From NCBI GenBank assembly GCA_964537975.1, contig CAZIDP010000019.1:1-64000 (forward strand): a stretch of 64,000 bases of DNA. The letters are read 5' to 3'. Origin of the DNA: SCBR16-9 sp964537975. Lineage in GTDB: Bacteria > Hydrogenedentota > Hydrogenedentia > Hydrogenedentales > SCBR16-9. Of this stretch, positions 53,614 to 62,052 are shown in pieces. Position numbers and translations under genes: made by a program. Each line of letters starts with the position of its first letter. Positions within the stretch are counted from its first letter, which is position 1. The notes under the pieces were generated by a model. The model was not told the DNA's origin, ran no database searches, and worked only from the letters and a program-made list of their open reading frames with translations.

Positions 53614-54267
53614 TTAAATCTCGAATATCATATTATCATTAGCACTATAATTTTGGACCATGATCTTTGTTGAATTTTCTACTTGTTCAATATTTTCTTT
53701 TAATGCTTTCAAGTCTTCAGAATCTAAAGCAAAATGAATTTCTTTTGTCTGTCCTGCCTCTCGGTATTTCACCTTTAGATTATGAATAATTACAGAACCT
53801 AGTAGCATTTTTTTTTCACTTATAATAGGTCTGATGTCTGTCATGATGCGTGTTTCAAGTATTAATTTCTCTCGCTCACGTACAAGCTCCAGTGCCCTTG
53901 CTGTAAGCTGAAAAGAACTGCTTGATTTCAATATGCGAATCAGTTTTTCTTGTGTAGTATCAGTTACCTTTGAATTTAGCGTTTCATGTTGTTTCAGAGC
54001 ATTGAAAATCTCCGTAGCAAACTCTTCAATCTCATTTTCAGAGTTATTTTTTGCATTACAAAGGCTGAAAATCATTATGAGTAATTTATCTAAATTATCA
54101 TTACTTATCTTTAACTTTTGGTAAATATCTCTAGAAAGTTGATCTGGCAGTATGCCTGCTGGCGTACTTACTAATCCAGCAACAAGTTGTTCTATTTCGT
54201 TACTGTCTAAAGAGAGAAATATTTCAAACCCATCATAATATCGCTCAGGAATACGATATTTTGTCAT
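53614..54267 (-). CDS. Hypothetical protein, first gene of the AT-rich cassette, COMM-like C-terminus
   Basis: A 217-residue protein. Residues 15-130 are an all-helical domain; residues 141-205 read as two or three strands and a helix (MTDIRPII, SVIIHNLKVKYRE, KEIHFALDSEDLKALKENIE). The order helical domain then strand-strand-helix ending in L..L resembles eukaryotic COMMD proteins (HN plus COMM domain); this is my inference, not a family match. The gene starts at ATG 54267 with AAGG 9 bases before, and leads a tight three-gene unit. Confidence 0.6.
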   Translation of the reverse strand: MTKYRIPERYYDGFEIFLSLDSNEIEQLVAGLVSTPAGILPDQLSRDIYQKLKISNDNLDKLLIMIFSLCNAKNNSENEIEEFATEIFNALKQHETLNSKVTDTTQEKLIRILKSSSSFQLTARALELVREREKLILETRIMTDIRPIISEKKMLLGSVIIHNLKVKYREAGQTKEIHFALDSEDLKALKENIEQVENSTKIMVQNYSANDNMIFEI

Positions 54268-54649
54268 ATTATAGTACCTTGATGTAAAATTCTTAATAAA
54301 TAAAGGTTAGTATCAAATTGCTATTATTGTGAAATTTCATTCGAAAGGCCATTTGTTAGATATTCTAGATAGAAACTTCAGAGATTATACCATCATATCT
54401 TTTCCATGCAAATTTTAGCTTTGCACCTAAATACAGTCTACTCTGGCAAATTTAAAATGTCAAGGTGCCCAATTACTTCACGTTGTGTTCAAGGCTGTTT
54501 TCTGCGATTATTGGTCTTGTTTATCACAACACGCTATAATTAGATAGGAAATACCCTATCAGTCCACGCTTTGTTATGAACTGCCGGCTGCGCATAAGGT
54601 TTGAAACTCTTGATATGCTATCTGTCATGGATAAGAAAAGTACTAAAAA
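54268..54649. other. AT-rich divergent spacer before the DUF481 gene
   Basis: About 380 bases with no gene I can support. On the minus strand a possible promoter for the cassette is -35 TTGATA (54311-54316), 16-base spacer, -10 AAGAAT (54289-54294). The rest holds no hairpin, repeat or attachment site that I can see. Confidence 0.4.
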
Positions 54650-55774
54650 ATGAAGGAACTGACACCAAAAGTATATATTTCTTTATGCCGATACTACTTG
54701 CTCCACAGTATCGGAGTGGTACTTTTTCTGTTGTCTGTTACTTGGCTCGCGGAAGCCGATATTGTTGTACTTCGGGACAGAGACTCATTTTCGGGGCGGG
54801 TGTTGCGTATTGACGACGGGATACTGGTCTTTCGTACAGCTCATGCCGGACAACTCATGGCGCCCATGGATACCTTGCGATCTCTTTCCACCGAGAGCAA
54901 CCTTATGATCACCTTGGATGATGCGCGGATTTTGTATGGTCGTCTGGATGGTGGTGATACCCAAAAACTGATACCTCTGGATGGTACTGAACCGCTCCAA
55001 CTGGAACTTGCATCGATAGTTGATGCCATTGTAATACCAGCCGATGCCAGACCTCTTGAGGAACCTTCTAATCTGGAAGAATGGCGCTCCGCGCTGGGTG
55101 TTGGATTGCAGTTCCGTAGTGGTGCCTGTGACAGTTTGGAACCGTACACCCATATTGAAGCTACACGAGAAAGAGAACAGGGCACTGTTGGGGGCGAATT
55201 GAGGTTGGAGCGTGCCGACCCCGATGATTTTCCCGCCTGGCTACGCGGTTCCCTGACTTGGGAAAGAACAGGAGAAGAGCGCACTCTCTACCCGCAAGCA
55301 TCGCTTTCACTAGTTCGGGACACAGACAATGTACTCTCATGGCGTACCGATTTGTCACTGGGATTCGCGTATCCTTTCTCCTATTCTGAAGAACAGACCC
55401 TGGAAGCACTGATGGGGCTGAATCTGGATTACGAAGTGTGGGACGCTGCCGCGTTACGGGACCGACAAGGCAACAGAATTTACCTGGAGGATCTGCGTCA
55501 CAGCGGACTACACCTGAATGTGCAACTGGGGCTGCGGTATTCACGCGCGCTCTGGGACGGGCGCGCCACCATTAAAGAAAGTCTGGTCGCCTATCCTTCT
55601 CTGACCGATTTAGGTGATTTAAGACTACGCTCAGAAACCATGCTACGCATGGAAGTTACCCCCCGGTTACGCTTACGTTTTGATCTGATGATCGATTTTG
55701 ACAACCGTCCGGATTACACGGGATATACCGACTGGATAACCACCATCGGTGCGGGCTTTGAATACCGCTTCTGA
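54650..55774 (+). CDS. DUF481-type outer membrane beta-barrel protein
   Basis: A 374-residue exported protein. A signal peptide (residues 18-36) is followed by a small N-terminal domain with the motif DIVVLRDRDSFSGRVLRID, as in proteins that carry a DUF481 barrel. From about residue 150 alternating strands (GVGLQFRSG, GELRLERAD, LRGSLTWERTGEERT...) run to a C-terminal aromatic residue (FEYRF), typical of outer membrane barrels of the YdiY/DUF481 type. The start ATG has no strong ribosome binding site. Transport or structural role unknown. Confidence 0.8.
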   Translation: MKELTPKVYISLCRYYLLHSIGVVLFLLSVTWLAEADIVVLRDRDSFSGRVLRIDDGILVFRTAHAGQLMAPMDTLRSLSTESNLMITLDDARILYGRLDGGDTQKLIPLDGTEPLQLELASIVDAIVIPADARPLEEPSNLEEWRSALGVGLQFRSGACDSLEPYTHIEATREREQGTVGGELRLERADPDDFPAWLRGSLTWERTGEERTLYPQASLSLVRDTDNVLSWRTDLSLGFAYPFSYSEEQTLEALMGLNLDYEVWDAAALRDRQGNRIYLEDLRHSGLHLNVQLGLRYSRALWDGRATIKESLVAYPSLTDLGDLRLRSETMLRMEVTPRLRLRFDLMIDFDNRPDYTGYTDWITTIGAGFEYRF

Positions 55775-55878
55775 AACATATACTATACCGGGTAAGTCTC
55801 GCTATTACATCTAAAATAACTGCTGTATTTACAACTTCACATCTCAGTGATAATTAACCTGATGGAAAATTGTTTTTT

Positions 55879-56832
55879 ATGACCACGCACCCTCTGTCGA
55901 TTGTCGCACGTATATTGGAATTGTTGCTGGGACTACTTTTTCTTGCAGGCGCATTACTGAAGATTCTGGATATAAATCTCTTTGTGGTCCAGATAGGCGC
56001 CTATGGCATTTTTGAAGACAAGATGCTTTTAACCATGAGCGCGTTCGGTACTGTTATGGTTGAGATACTGTTGGGAGCCTTGCTGGTTCTGGGATTTGCC
56101 AGACGCTTTCTCTCCATCGGCGCAACTTTGCTGCTCCTGATATTTTTATCTGGACTGGTTCTTTATGGCTGGGCCTTTCATGATCTCGCAGAATGTGGAT
56201 GCTTCGGCTCCATCGAGATGACACCAGCCGTCACACTGCTGAAAAATCTCGTCATGATGGTCATGGGACTGATTGCCTGGTGGGGCCTGACCCTGACACC
56301 TAAACATATTGGTATGCCGAAATACATGCAATTGAACTCCGGATTGGCATGGAGTATTTCCCTGCTCATCTCCCTGGCCGGTGGTGCCTATGCCTATCAG
56401 AACCTGGAACGCGTGGAGGATATGGTTGATGAAGACGGTGAAGTTAGGCCATTCGCGCGTTTCGTGCTGAACACAGAACAGGGGGAATTAAGCCTGGGGA
56501 CGGGTGAACACCTTGTGGTCTTTCTCAGTGCTGATTGCGCCCACTGCAAAGCGGAAGTACCCGCATTGAATGAGCTGGTATTTGATGATGACCTGCCTCC
56601 CCTGGTCGGACTTTGCTTCGAAGATACCGCTGGTGAATTGGACCGATTCGAAATGGACGCACTTCCAATGTTTCCATTGTATTCCCTGGGCAATCAAGTG
56701 ATGCTGTTCTTCAGTTTCATCGGCCAGGCGCCCCCACGCCTTTATTATATTGTCGATGGCCGATCAGTACACCATTGGGATTTAGATATGCCTTCTATTG
56801 AAACGGTACGGGATGTCGTCTTGCAGGATTGA
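55879..56832 (+). CDS. MauE/DoxX-type membrane protein with thioredoxin-like domain
   Basis: A 317-residue protein. I prefer ATG 55879 to the TTG at 55870. Residues 1-150 form a four-helix MauE/DoxX-like bundle with the redox pair ECGCFGS near residue 110. A fifth helix near residue 175 leads to a periplasmic thioredoxin-like domain with the active site SADCAHCKAE (CxxC near residue 220). MauE-type proteins form or reduce disulfides in the membrane, so this may be a thiol-disulfide relay. The downstream secreted protein is 21 bases on and may be a substrate. Confidence 0.85.
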   Translation: MTTHPLSIVARILELLLGLLFLAGALLKILDINLFVVQIGAYGIFEDKMLLTMSAFGTVMVEILLGALLVLGFARRFLSIGATLLLLIFLSGLVLYGWAFHDLAECGCFGSIEMTPAVTLLKNLVMMVMGLIAWWGLTLTPKHIGMPKYMQLNSGLAWSISLLISLAGGAYAYQNLERVEDMVDEDGEVRPFARFVLNTEQGELSLGTGEHLVVFLSADCAHCKAEVPALNELVFDDDLPPLVGLCFEDTAGELDRFEMDALPMFPLYSLGNQVMLFFSFIGQAPPRLYYIVDGRSVHHWDLDMPSIETVRDVVLQD

Positions 56833-56853
56833 GTAAAAGTTGGAGTTACCATT

Positions 56854-58170
56854 ATGAAACTACTTGGCCTGGGTGTGATGATTGTTATGTTGTTGTCCGA
56901 ATTTTCAGGAATGACAGCGGAAGCGGCAGATGATAATAAAACTGATGATGTAATCCGGTTTCAGCAGGAAGAATTCGCTATAATTGCTTTCAATGAGCCT
57001 CCGGAAGGTACAGACTGGGAAGCGCGTTTTAAAGAGCTGGCCGATGCCTATTTCAATGTAGTGCTGTTAATGGGTGATGAAGACGCACTGCGAAAGAAAC
57101 TGGACTTGTGCGCCCGGTTTGGCATGCAGGGCATGCCGATGCTGGTGAGAACTTTGGAAGCACTCTACGACAAGACAACCACGATGGAGGAGGTGGACCA
57201 GCTTTTGATTGATCACCTCGCCTGCCTCGGGTACGGCGTCAGCGATGAACCTGGAGTGCAGGATTTCCCCCCGCTGGTTCCGAAAGTTGAATTTATTCGA
57301 GAACATCGCCCCGGAAAGCTGGCATTAATCAATCTCTTTCCGAGTTATGCCTCCCCCTGGGGGCAACTGGGCGCGGAAAGTTATGAGGAATATGTGCGGC
57401 TGTTCATGGAGCAGGTGGATGTGGATGTGCTGAGCATGGACCATTACCCCGTATTCCGGCCAGGCGAACCCGATACACGGGATGCTTATTGCGCTGATCT
57501 TGAGGTTATGCGACGCCACTCCTTGAAGAAAGGTATTCCCTTCTGGAACTGCTTCAATGTGATGCCGTATGGGCCCCATACCGATCCGACCGAAGACCAG
57601 ATTCGTTGGCAGATGCATGCTTCCGTAGCATATGGTGTCAAGGGACTTATCTATTTCTGTTATTGGACACCGACATTTCGTGGACCCGATGGCTTATTTG
57701 AATTTCCCAAAGGGGGCGCGGTCATTCATGCCGATGGGCGGCCAGGCCGCCATTACGATCAGGCCATGCGCTTGAATTTCGGATTGAAGAATCTCGGGCC
57801 GACACTGATGCAACTGACCAGCACCGATGTTATCCGTATTACACCTGAAGATGAGCCTGCTGAAAAACTACGTGGAAGTCCACTACGTAATCTGCAACGC
57901 ACCGATTATGATCCACGCCACAATATGCTGGTGGGGATATTCAAACACGCGGATGGCCAGGATGCCGTTTTTATTATGAACTACCACTTTGCCTACACCG
58001 CCTGGCCGACGGTTGTGTTCGAGGCGGACATCGCGCAGGTACGAGAAGTCTGCCAGCAGACAGGAAGAGAAATCCCGGTTATTGATGACAGCCCAGAAAT
58101 GGAGGGTACCCAGATCAGTTTGGATGCGGGTCAGGGACGACTGTTTCTGCTTCCGGCTCGGGAGTCGTAG
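56854..58170 (+). CDS. Secreted glycosidase-like TIM-barrel protein
   Basis: A 438-residue exported protein with a signal peptide ending AEA. The body reads as a TIM barrel like those in GH42-related or DUF4434-like glycosidases: FNEPPEGTDWEARF, then GYGVSDEPGVQDFPP, where Glu may be the acid/base, VDVLSMDHYPVF and GVKGLIYFCYWTPTF. A small beta domain ends the protein. GGAG lies 9 bases upstream of the ATG. Its last 56 bases overlap the convergent prepilin gene. Substrate unknown. Confidence 0.7.
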   Translation: MKLLGLGVMIVMLLSEFSGMTAEAADDNKTDDVIRFQQEEFAIIAFNEPPEGTDWEARFKELADAYFNVVLLMGDEDALRKKLDLCARFGMQGMPMLVRTLEALYDKTTTMEEVDQLLIDHLACLGYGVSDEPGVQDFPPLVPKVEFIREHRPGKLALINLFPSYASPWGQLGAESYEEYVRLFMEQVDVDVLSMDHYPVFRPGEPDTRDAYCADLEVMRRHSLKKGIPFWNCFNVMPYGPHTDPTEDQIRWQMHASVAYGVKGLIYFCYWTPTFRGPDGLFEFPKGGAVIHADGRPGRHYDQAMRLNFGLKNLGPTLMQLTSTDVIRITPEDEPAEKLRGSPLRNLQRTDYDPRHNMLVGIFKHADGQDAVFIMNYHFAYTAWPTVVFEADIAQVREVCQQTGREIPVIDDSPEMEGTQISLDAGQGRLFLLPARES

Positions 58171-59140
58171 CATCCCCCTCAGCATTGGGTGGTGGTAGAG
58201 GTGGTAGAGGTGGTAGAGGCCCTAAACCACCTCCACCTGGAAGCATCAAATTCATACCACCCATCCCCATCATCGGACTTCTAGATGGTTGTGTTGGAGC
58301 TTTTGCACCAAGCTTTGCTTGTTCCATGATTTCTTGCATGCTCATCGGCTCACCATCAATGCCAAAAAGCTCATCGAAACCATGATAAAACGCTGAATAA
58401 TAAATAATATTTTCGCTGTCTGGAAACTCCAACTCAGATGGCGATGTGTAACCGACTTCGATATGACTGTCCGGTTTACAAGGAAAATTGTTATCGTAAA
58501 ACAAAGCATCTTGAACATATTTCACGCTGCCGTCCAACCAGAGTACATTGGAACCATTGGCATGATTAGGACGAGTACCATCGCCAAGAAAAATGTATTG
58601 GATTGGATTATAAGCTGTACTTGAGATACCCGTGGTTGTAGAATCCTCTTGCTTATGGAAACCAATATCCCACATAACCGGTATCCGTGGGATGGCCCGG
58701 GTTGGCCCAGGAATACGGATTGGACCATCAGTATACACACCAAAATAATCGTAGCAGATCCGGAAACTATTGTGAGCACGCAGGTAGGAATTCAAGGGAA
58801 CGTTGCTAAAATCAAATTTATTTCTTTCGTCTGTATAGAACTGTGTTATACCAGAAGATGAAGGGCATTCTAACAACTTGAAATCGTCCATGTAGTCTGG
58901 AAAAAGGGCGGTGAGGGCTGCTCCTTGCGGGCCGTGTTCCCACCAGGGCAACAGGCCATTATGTTCATTGGCGTATAGGTGTAAAGAAATGCCCAACTGT
59001 ATCAAATTGTTCATGCAAGATGATTTACGGGCTTGTTCACGGGTGAAGGAAAGTGCCGGTAATGCTATGGCGGCCAGAATTCCAATGAAAGCGATGACAA
59101 ACATCAATTCTATATAGGTGAAACCGTTTCGGGTACGCAT
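58115..59140 (-). CDS. H-X9-DG-type prepilin-like protein
   Basis: A 341-residue pseudopilin. The type III signal GFTYIELMFVIAFIGILAAI (cut after Gly6, Glu at +5) and the C-terminal H-X9-DG motif (NHANGSNVLWLDGS near residue 193) are both clear; the latter is typical of the DUF1559-like pilins of Planctomycetes and relatives. Residues 280-341 form a Gly/Pro-rich tail (MMGMGGMN, LPPLPPLPPP) that is unusual. The end overlaps the convergent glycosidase-like gene by 56 bases. Last gene of the pilin cluster. Confidence 0.9.
   Translation of the reverse strand: MRTRNGFTYIELMFVIAFIGILAAIALPALSFTREQARKSSCMNNLIQLGISLHLYANEHNGLLPWWEHGPQGAALTALFPDYMDDFKLLECPSSSGITQFYTDERNKFDFSNVPLNSYLRAHNSFRICYDYFGVYTDGPIRIPGPTRAIPRIPVMWDIGFHKQEDSTTTGISSTAYNPIQYIFLGDGTRPNHANGSNVLWLDGSVKYVQDALFYDNNFPCKPDSHIEVGYTSPSELEFPDSENIIYYSAFYHGFDELFGIDGEPMSMQEIMEQAKLGAKAPTQPSRSPMMGMGGMNLMLPGGGGLGPLPPLPPLPPPNAEGDATTPEPEAETVVPDPHPN
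58191..58217. repeat. Three 9-base tandem repeats in the prepilin tail
   Basis: GGTGGTAGA is present three times in a row. On the coding minus strand it makes the LPP repeats of the Pro-rich tail. The repeat could change copy number by slippage in frame. Confidence 0.8.
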
Positions 59141-59176
59141 GTTGTACTCCTGTAATCCTACTCGTTTGGGCTGTAA

Positions 59177-59623
59177 TTACCGTTTCGGCGTTATTTCCAG
59201 TCTGGTAATATGGACGCGTTGTGCTGATTTTTGCAGACCTGCCTCCAGGGTAATAGAACGGATGCTTTTATCGGTGGTACCATAGTGGCCAGTTGCGGAA
59301 ATAGTGTATTGGGCATTCTGTGCATCCGGTTGTATCTGCACTTCAACCCAGCCTTCGGGCATTTCCAGGGTAGTAACAGATGTGAAATCCAGATTGTCAT
59401 GCAGTATTTGTGCCGCAGCCCAGTGTACCCCTCCCTCCGCGTAATGCCAAGCTACACTGTCCCGGTACATGCGGTCGATTTCGGCATGGCTCCTGTGCAA
59501 CCCACTCCATAAGGCCGACAAGCTGATCATCAACACCGTCAGCAATACAACAACCAAGACCAAAGCGCTGCCCTGGCTACTCCTCCCCCATCGGGTATTG
59601 TTCAGTTTCGAAAAATCATTCAT
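59177..59623 (-). CDS. PilX/GspK-like minor pilin-like protein
   Basis: A 148-residue protein. It starts with a short charged stretch, a QGSALVLVVVLLTVLMISLS transmembrane helix of the PilX/GspK N-terminal type (no clear GF signal but Ser-Ala-Leu after Gly), then YAEGGVHWAAAQIL, the usual A/G-rich helix after the membrane. The beta-rich C-terminal half is short. It overlaps the upstream gene by 4 bases. Probably a minor pseudopilin at the fibre tip. Confidence 0.72.
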   Translation of the reverse strand: MNDFSKLNNTRWGRSSQGSALVLVVVLLTVLMISLSALWSGLHRSHAEIDRMYRDSVAWHYAEGGVHWAAAQILHDNLDFTSVTTLEMPEGWVEVQIQPDAQNAQYTISATGHYGTTDKSIRSITLEAGLQKSAQRVHITRLEITPKR

Positions 59624-60204
59624 GGTGTATCCCCTGTCATCCCTGAAAACAATCGGGGGGTTGCCTTGAAAACATAACGCGCTCCTCCACTTGTAGAATC
59701 AGGAGACAGCGGCATGCCTTGCAATTGCAAGGTGATCAAATCACTACCAGATTGCATTTCAAATGAGAGTGAGGCCCATTCCCGGCTTAGGGTTCGAAAA
59801 TCATCCAACACCCACTCGCCCGCAGAGGCCTCCCGCAAAACGGCATAGCAAAATACTCCCTCACCTTTCAGATTCCCGATAGCGGTAAAACAATCATTAC
59901 GCATTGCATCTGGAGTATGTAAAACCAGCACGTCTTCTTTTGTTATATAGGGACCTGCTTCTGAGACAACACCGGTGGCATGTCGGACAGCGCGATAAAA
60001 CAAACCCCTCAATTCCTTGCTCTCAGCAGTACGCTCGATTTGTACGTTGTTGAGTTGAATCATGCGATTGCTGGTAACAAATGCCGATAAACAGAGATTG
60101 AAACATATCGCGATAACAACAACACTCACCATCAGCTCTAATAGAAAATATCCCTTATTGTGCAGTAACACAGGCTTTACTTTGCAGGGTAATGGCGTTA
60201 TCAT
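59620..60204 (-). CDS. Prepilin-type protein (PilW/GspJ-like)
   Basis: I start at ATG 60204, where ATGA overlaps the stop of the preceding gene; a longer open frame upstream is not used. The 194-residue product has the prepilin segment NKGYFLLELMVSVVVIAI with cleavage after Gly and Glu at +5. The remainder is of PilW/GspJ type: helix with long stalk, then beta-rich domain (LRGLFYRAVRHATG, DFRTLSREWASLSFEM). Overlaps of 4 bases at both ends show a tightly coupled set of minor pilins. Confidence 0.8.
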   Translation of the reverse strand: MITPLPCKVKPVLLHNKGYFLLELMVSVVVIAICFNLCLSAFVTSNRMIQLNNVQIERTAESKELRGLFYRAVRHATGVVSEAGPYITKEDVLVLHTPDAMRNDCFTAIGNLKGEGVFCYAVLREASAGEWVLDDFRTLSREWASLSFEMQSGSDLITLQLQGMPLSPDSTSGGARYVFKATPRLFSGMTGDTP

Positions 60205-60611
60205 GATATCGGTCCTGCCAATGTGCTGAGTTGTCGCTGGATGACGCGGCCCTTGTCCCCAACCCACCGTAATTTCACCGTGATTTCCCAGACCAGGCTG
60301 TCAGGATGTGCTTGAATACTGAGGCTACCTTCGGCCAGGTGCAATCCAGACTCTTCCAACGTCGCTTGATCGAGGGGAAATACCCCCGCTTCCATTGTTT
60401 CATACGCTTCACTGCGCAGTTCTTCCAGGGTATTTTCAATTATTTCATGCGCGACCCGATACTCTTGCAATGCCCGGGTATGATTCAACGCAATGTGCAT
60501 AAGATGCAGTATGCCAAAGAACCCAACACTGATAACAGATAGCGCACAGACAAGCTCCACCAGAGAAAATCCTGTTTCAGTGGACGATTTTTTGATGAAT
60601 AAAGTATTCAT
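60201..60611 (-). CDS. Prepilin-type protein (PilV/GspI-like)
   Basis: A 136-residue minor pilin. The prepilin signal is GFSLVELVCALSVISVGFFG, with Glu at +5 after the Gly cut site. The next helix is HLMHIALNHTRALQEYRVAHEIIENTLEELRSEAY in outline; the C-terminal part is a small beta domain (LSIQAHPDSLVWEITVKLRW). First of three overlapping minor pilin genes. Confidence 0.85.
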   Translation of the reverse strand: MNTLFIKKSSTETGFSLVELVCALSVISVGFFGILHLMHIALNHTRALQEYRVAHEIIENTLEELRSEAYETMEAGVFPLDQATLEESGLHLAEGSLSIQAHPDSLVWEITVKLRWVGDKGRVIQRQLSTLAGPIS

Positions 60612-60634
60612 TCGACTAGCCTTCTAGTTTTTTA

Positions 60635-62008
60635 TTACAAATCTTGCATAATCAAGTCTGCAACAAGAGAAAGTAGTGCAATAATTCTTAGGTAATACAT
60701 CACTATAATACTGCCACATACTACAACACTTACTGGAATAACCCATTGATTCAGCGTTCGGAAAACACGTTGAAGTCGGAGATAGGCATAATCTCCTATA
60801 TCACTCAAGGTTTGAGGTAACCTTCCGCTTTCATCTCCCAGATGCAACAAACCAGTAATAACTGCCGGAAACAGGCGACTGTTGGAACATTTCTCAACTG
60901 AGTTTCCCAATGATTCCCCTTGTGTCACAAGCTGTTGCATCTCTTTAATGGATTTTCGGTATGGCTTGAGAAAAGCATTACTTTCCGCTAATACCCCCAA
61001 GGCAGTCTCCAAAGGGATTCCCGCTTTCAAATAATGTCCCAGCAATTTATAGAATGTATTCAGATTCTTATACACAGGGATTTGCCAGAAGTAGGGAAGC
61101 GAAAGACACAAAGAAACTATAAGTGCCCGGGCACTTAGTATAATAGTGCAAGCAAACACGATAATGATATAGGCAATCATAATCCATGGCCAAATATTAA
61201 TGATATGCTCAATGTACTGATTATTATAAATAATTAAATAATATAATTCATTAAACTGTATCGTTTCAGTATAAAATTCTGAAATAATTCCTTGTAAAAC
61301 TGGCATAAAAAACATTGATAAATAAAATGTAATTAATGCTGTCATGGTAAATAGCGAAAGTAAATAAATTAAATCAAATGTAGTACGATGTTCATACATT
61401 TCAATGATTTTTGACTCATATAAATTACACATGTGCTTTAGACTGGTTTCCAAATTACCAGTGGTTTCACCAGCATGTATCCAAGCACGGTAATCAGCTG
61501 GAAATAGAAAAGGTACCTCATCAACCAATGCTCCTAACGTATAGCCTTCAGACGCTTTCTGTGCTAGTTGTTTCCACAGATAACGTTTGCTTTGAAAAGT
61601 TCTATAGAGGGCAAAAAACATAAATATAAATGGAAAATATATTATAAAAAATGCTGCTATTACAACGGGTATTTCTGGAATTTCCTCATACAATAAGATA
61701 TAGAAATATATAATTGCAGCAAGTATCAACAGGATCAGAATCATAGGAACAAGCATATACCTATTCGACAAACGTGCTAATTGCTTTTCACGCCTGGCCT
61801 CTCTTTCTGCCATTGCCTCTAAACCATCTGTGAGCGGTGCATTTGCCTGAGTAATTGCCAGAAAATGTAGTGTAATTTTTAACAACTCTTTGTTTCTGGA
61901 ATGGTAATGATACAAGCTGAACCGTTTATAATTTTTCAGGGACAACCTGGGCCACCAGTTAATTCTGAAGTTGACTTTACTAAATAATCTATGTATTAAT
62001 TTTTTCAT
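60635..62008 (-). CDS. GspF/PilC-like inner membrane protein, divergent copy
   Basis: A 457-residue GspF-family protein, longer than usual and AT-rich. The first cytoplasmic GspF domain follows about residue 40 (ITLHFLAITQANAPLTDGLEAM), and the second, near residue 320, has YKLLGHYLKAGIPLETALGVLAE and LHLGDESGRLPQTLSDI, which fit the family. There is a pair of hydrophobic helices after residue 85 and others around 215-300. GspF proteins anchor the assembly ATPase and pilus base. It is 44 bases after a canonical copy, so the two might form a mixed complex. Confidence 0.85.
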   Translation of the reverse strand: MKKLIHRLFSKVNFRINWWPRLSLKNYKRFSLYHYHSRNKELLKITLHFLAITQANAPLTDGLEAMAEREARREKQLARLSNRYMLVPMILILLILAAIIYFYILLYEEIPEIPVVIAAFFIIYFPFIFMFFALYRTFQSKRYLWKQLAQKASEGYTLGALVDEVPFLFPADYRAWIHAGETTGNLETSLKHMCNLYESKIIEMYEHRTTFDLIYLLSLFTMTALITFYLSMFFMPVLQGIISEFYTETIQFNELYYLIIYNNQYIEHIINIWPWIMIAYIIIVFACTIILSARALIVSLCLSLPYFWQIPVYKNLNTFYKLLGHYLKAGIPLETALGVLAESNAFLKPYRKSIKEMQQLVTQGESLGNSVEKCSNSRLFPAVITGLLHLGDESGRLPQTLSDIGDYAYLRLQRVFRTLNQWVIPVSVVVCGSIIVMYYLRIIALLSLVADLIMQDL

Positions 62009-62052
62009 CTACTTACCTGTGCTGTAAAGATTCAGACTTAAAACATTGATTT

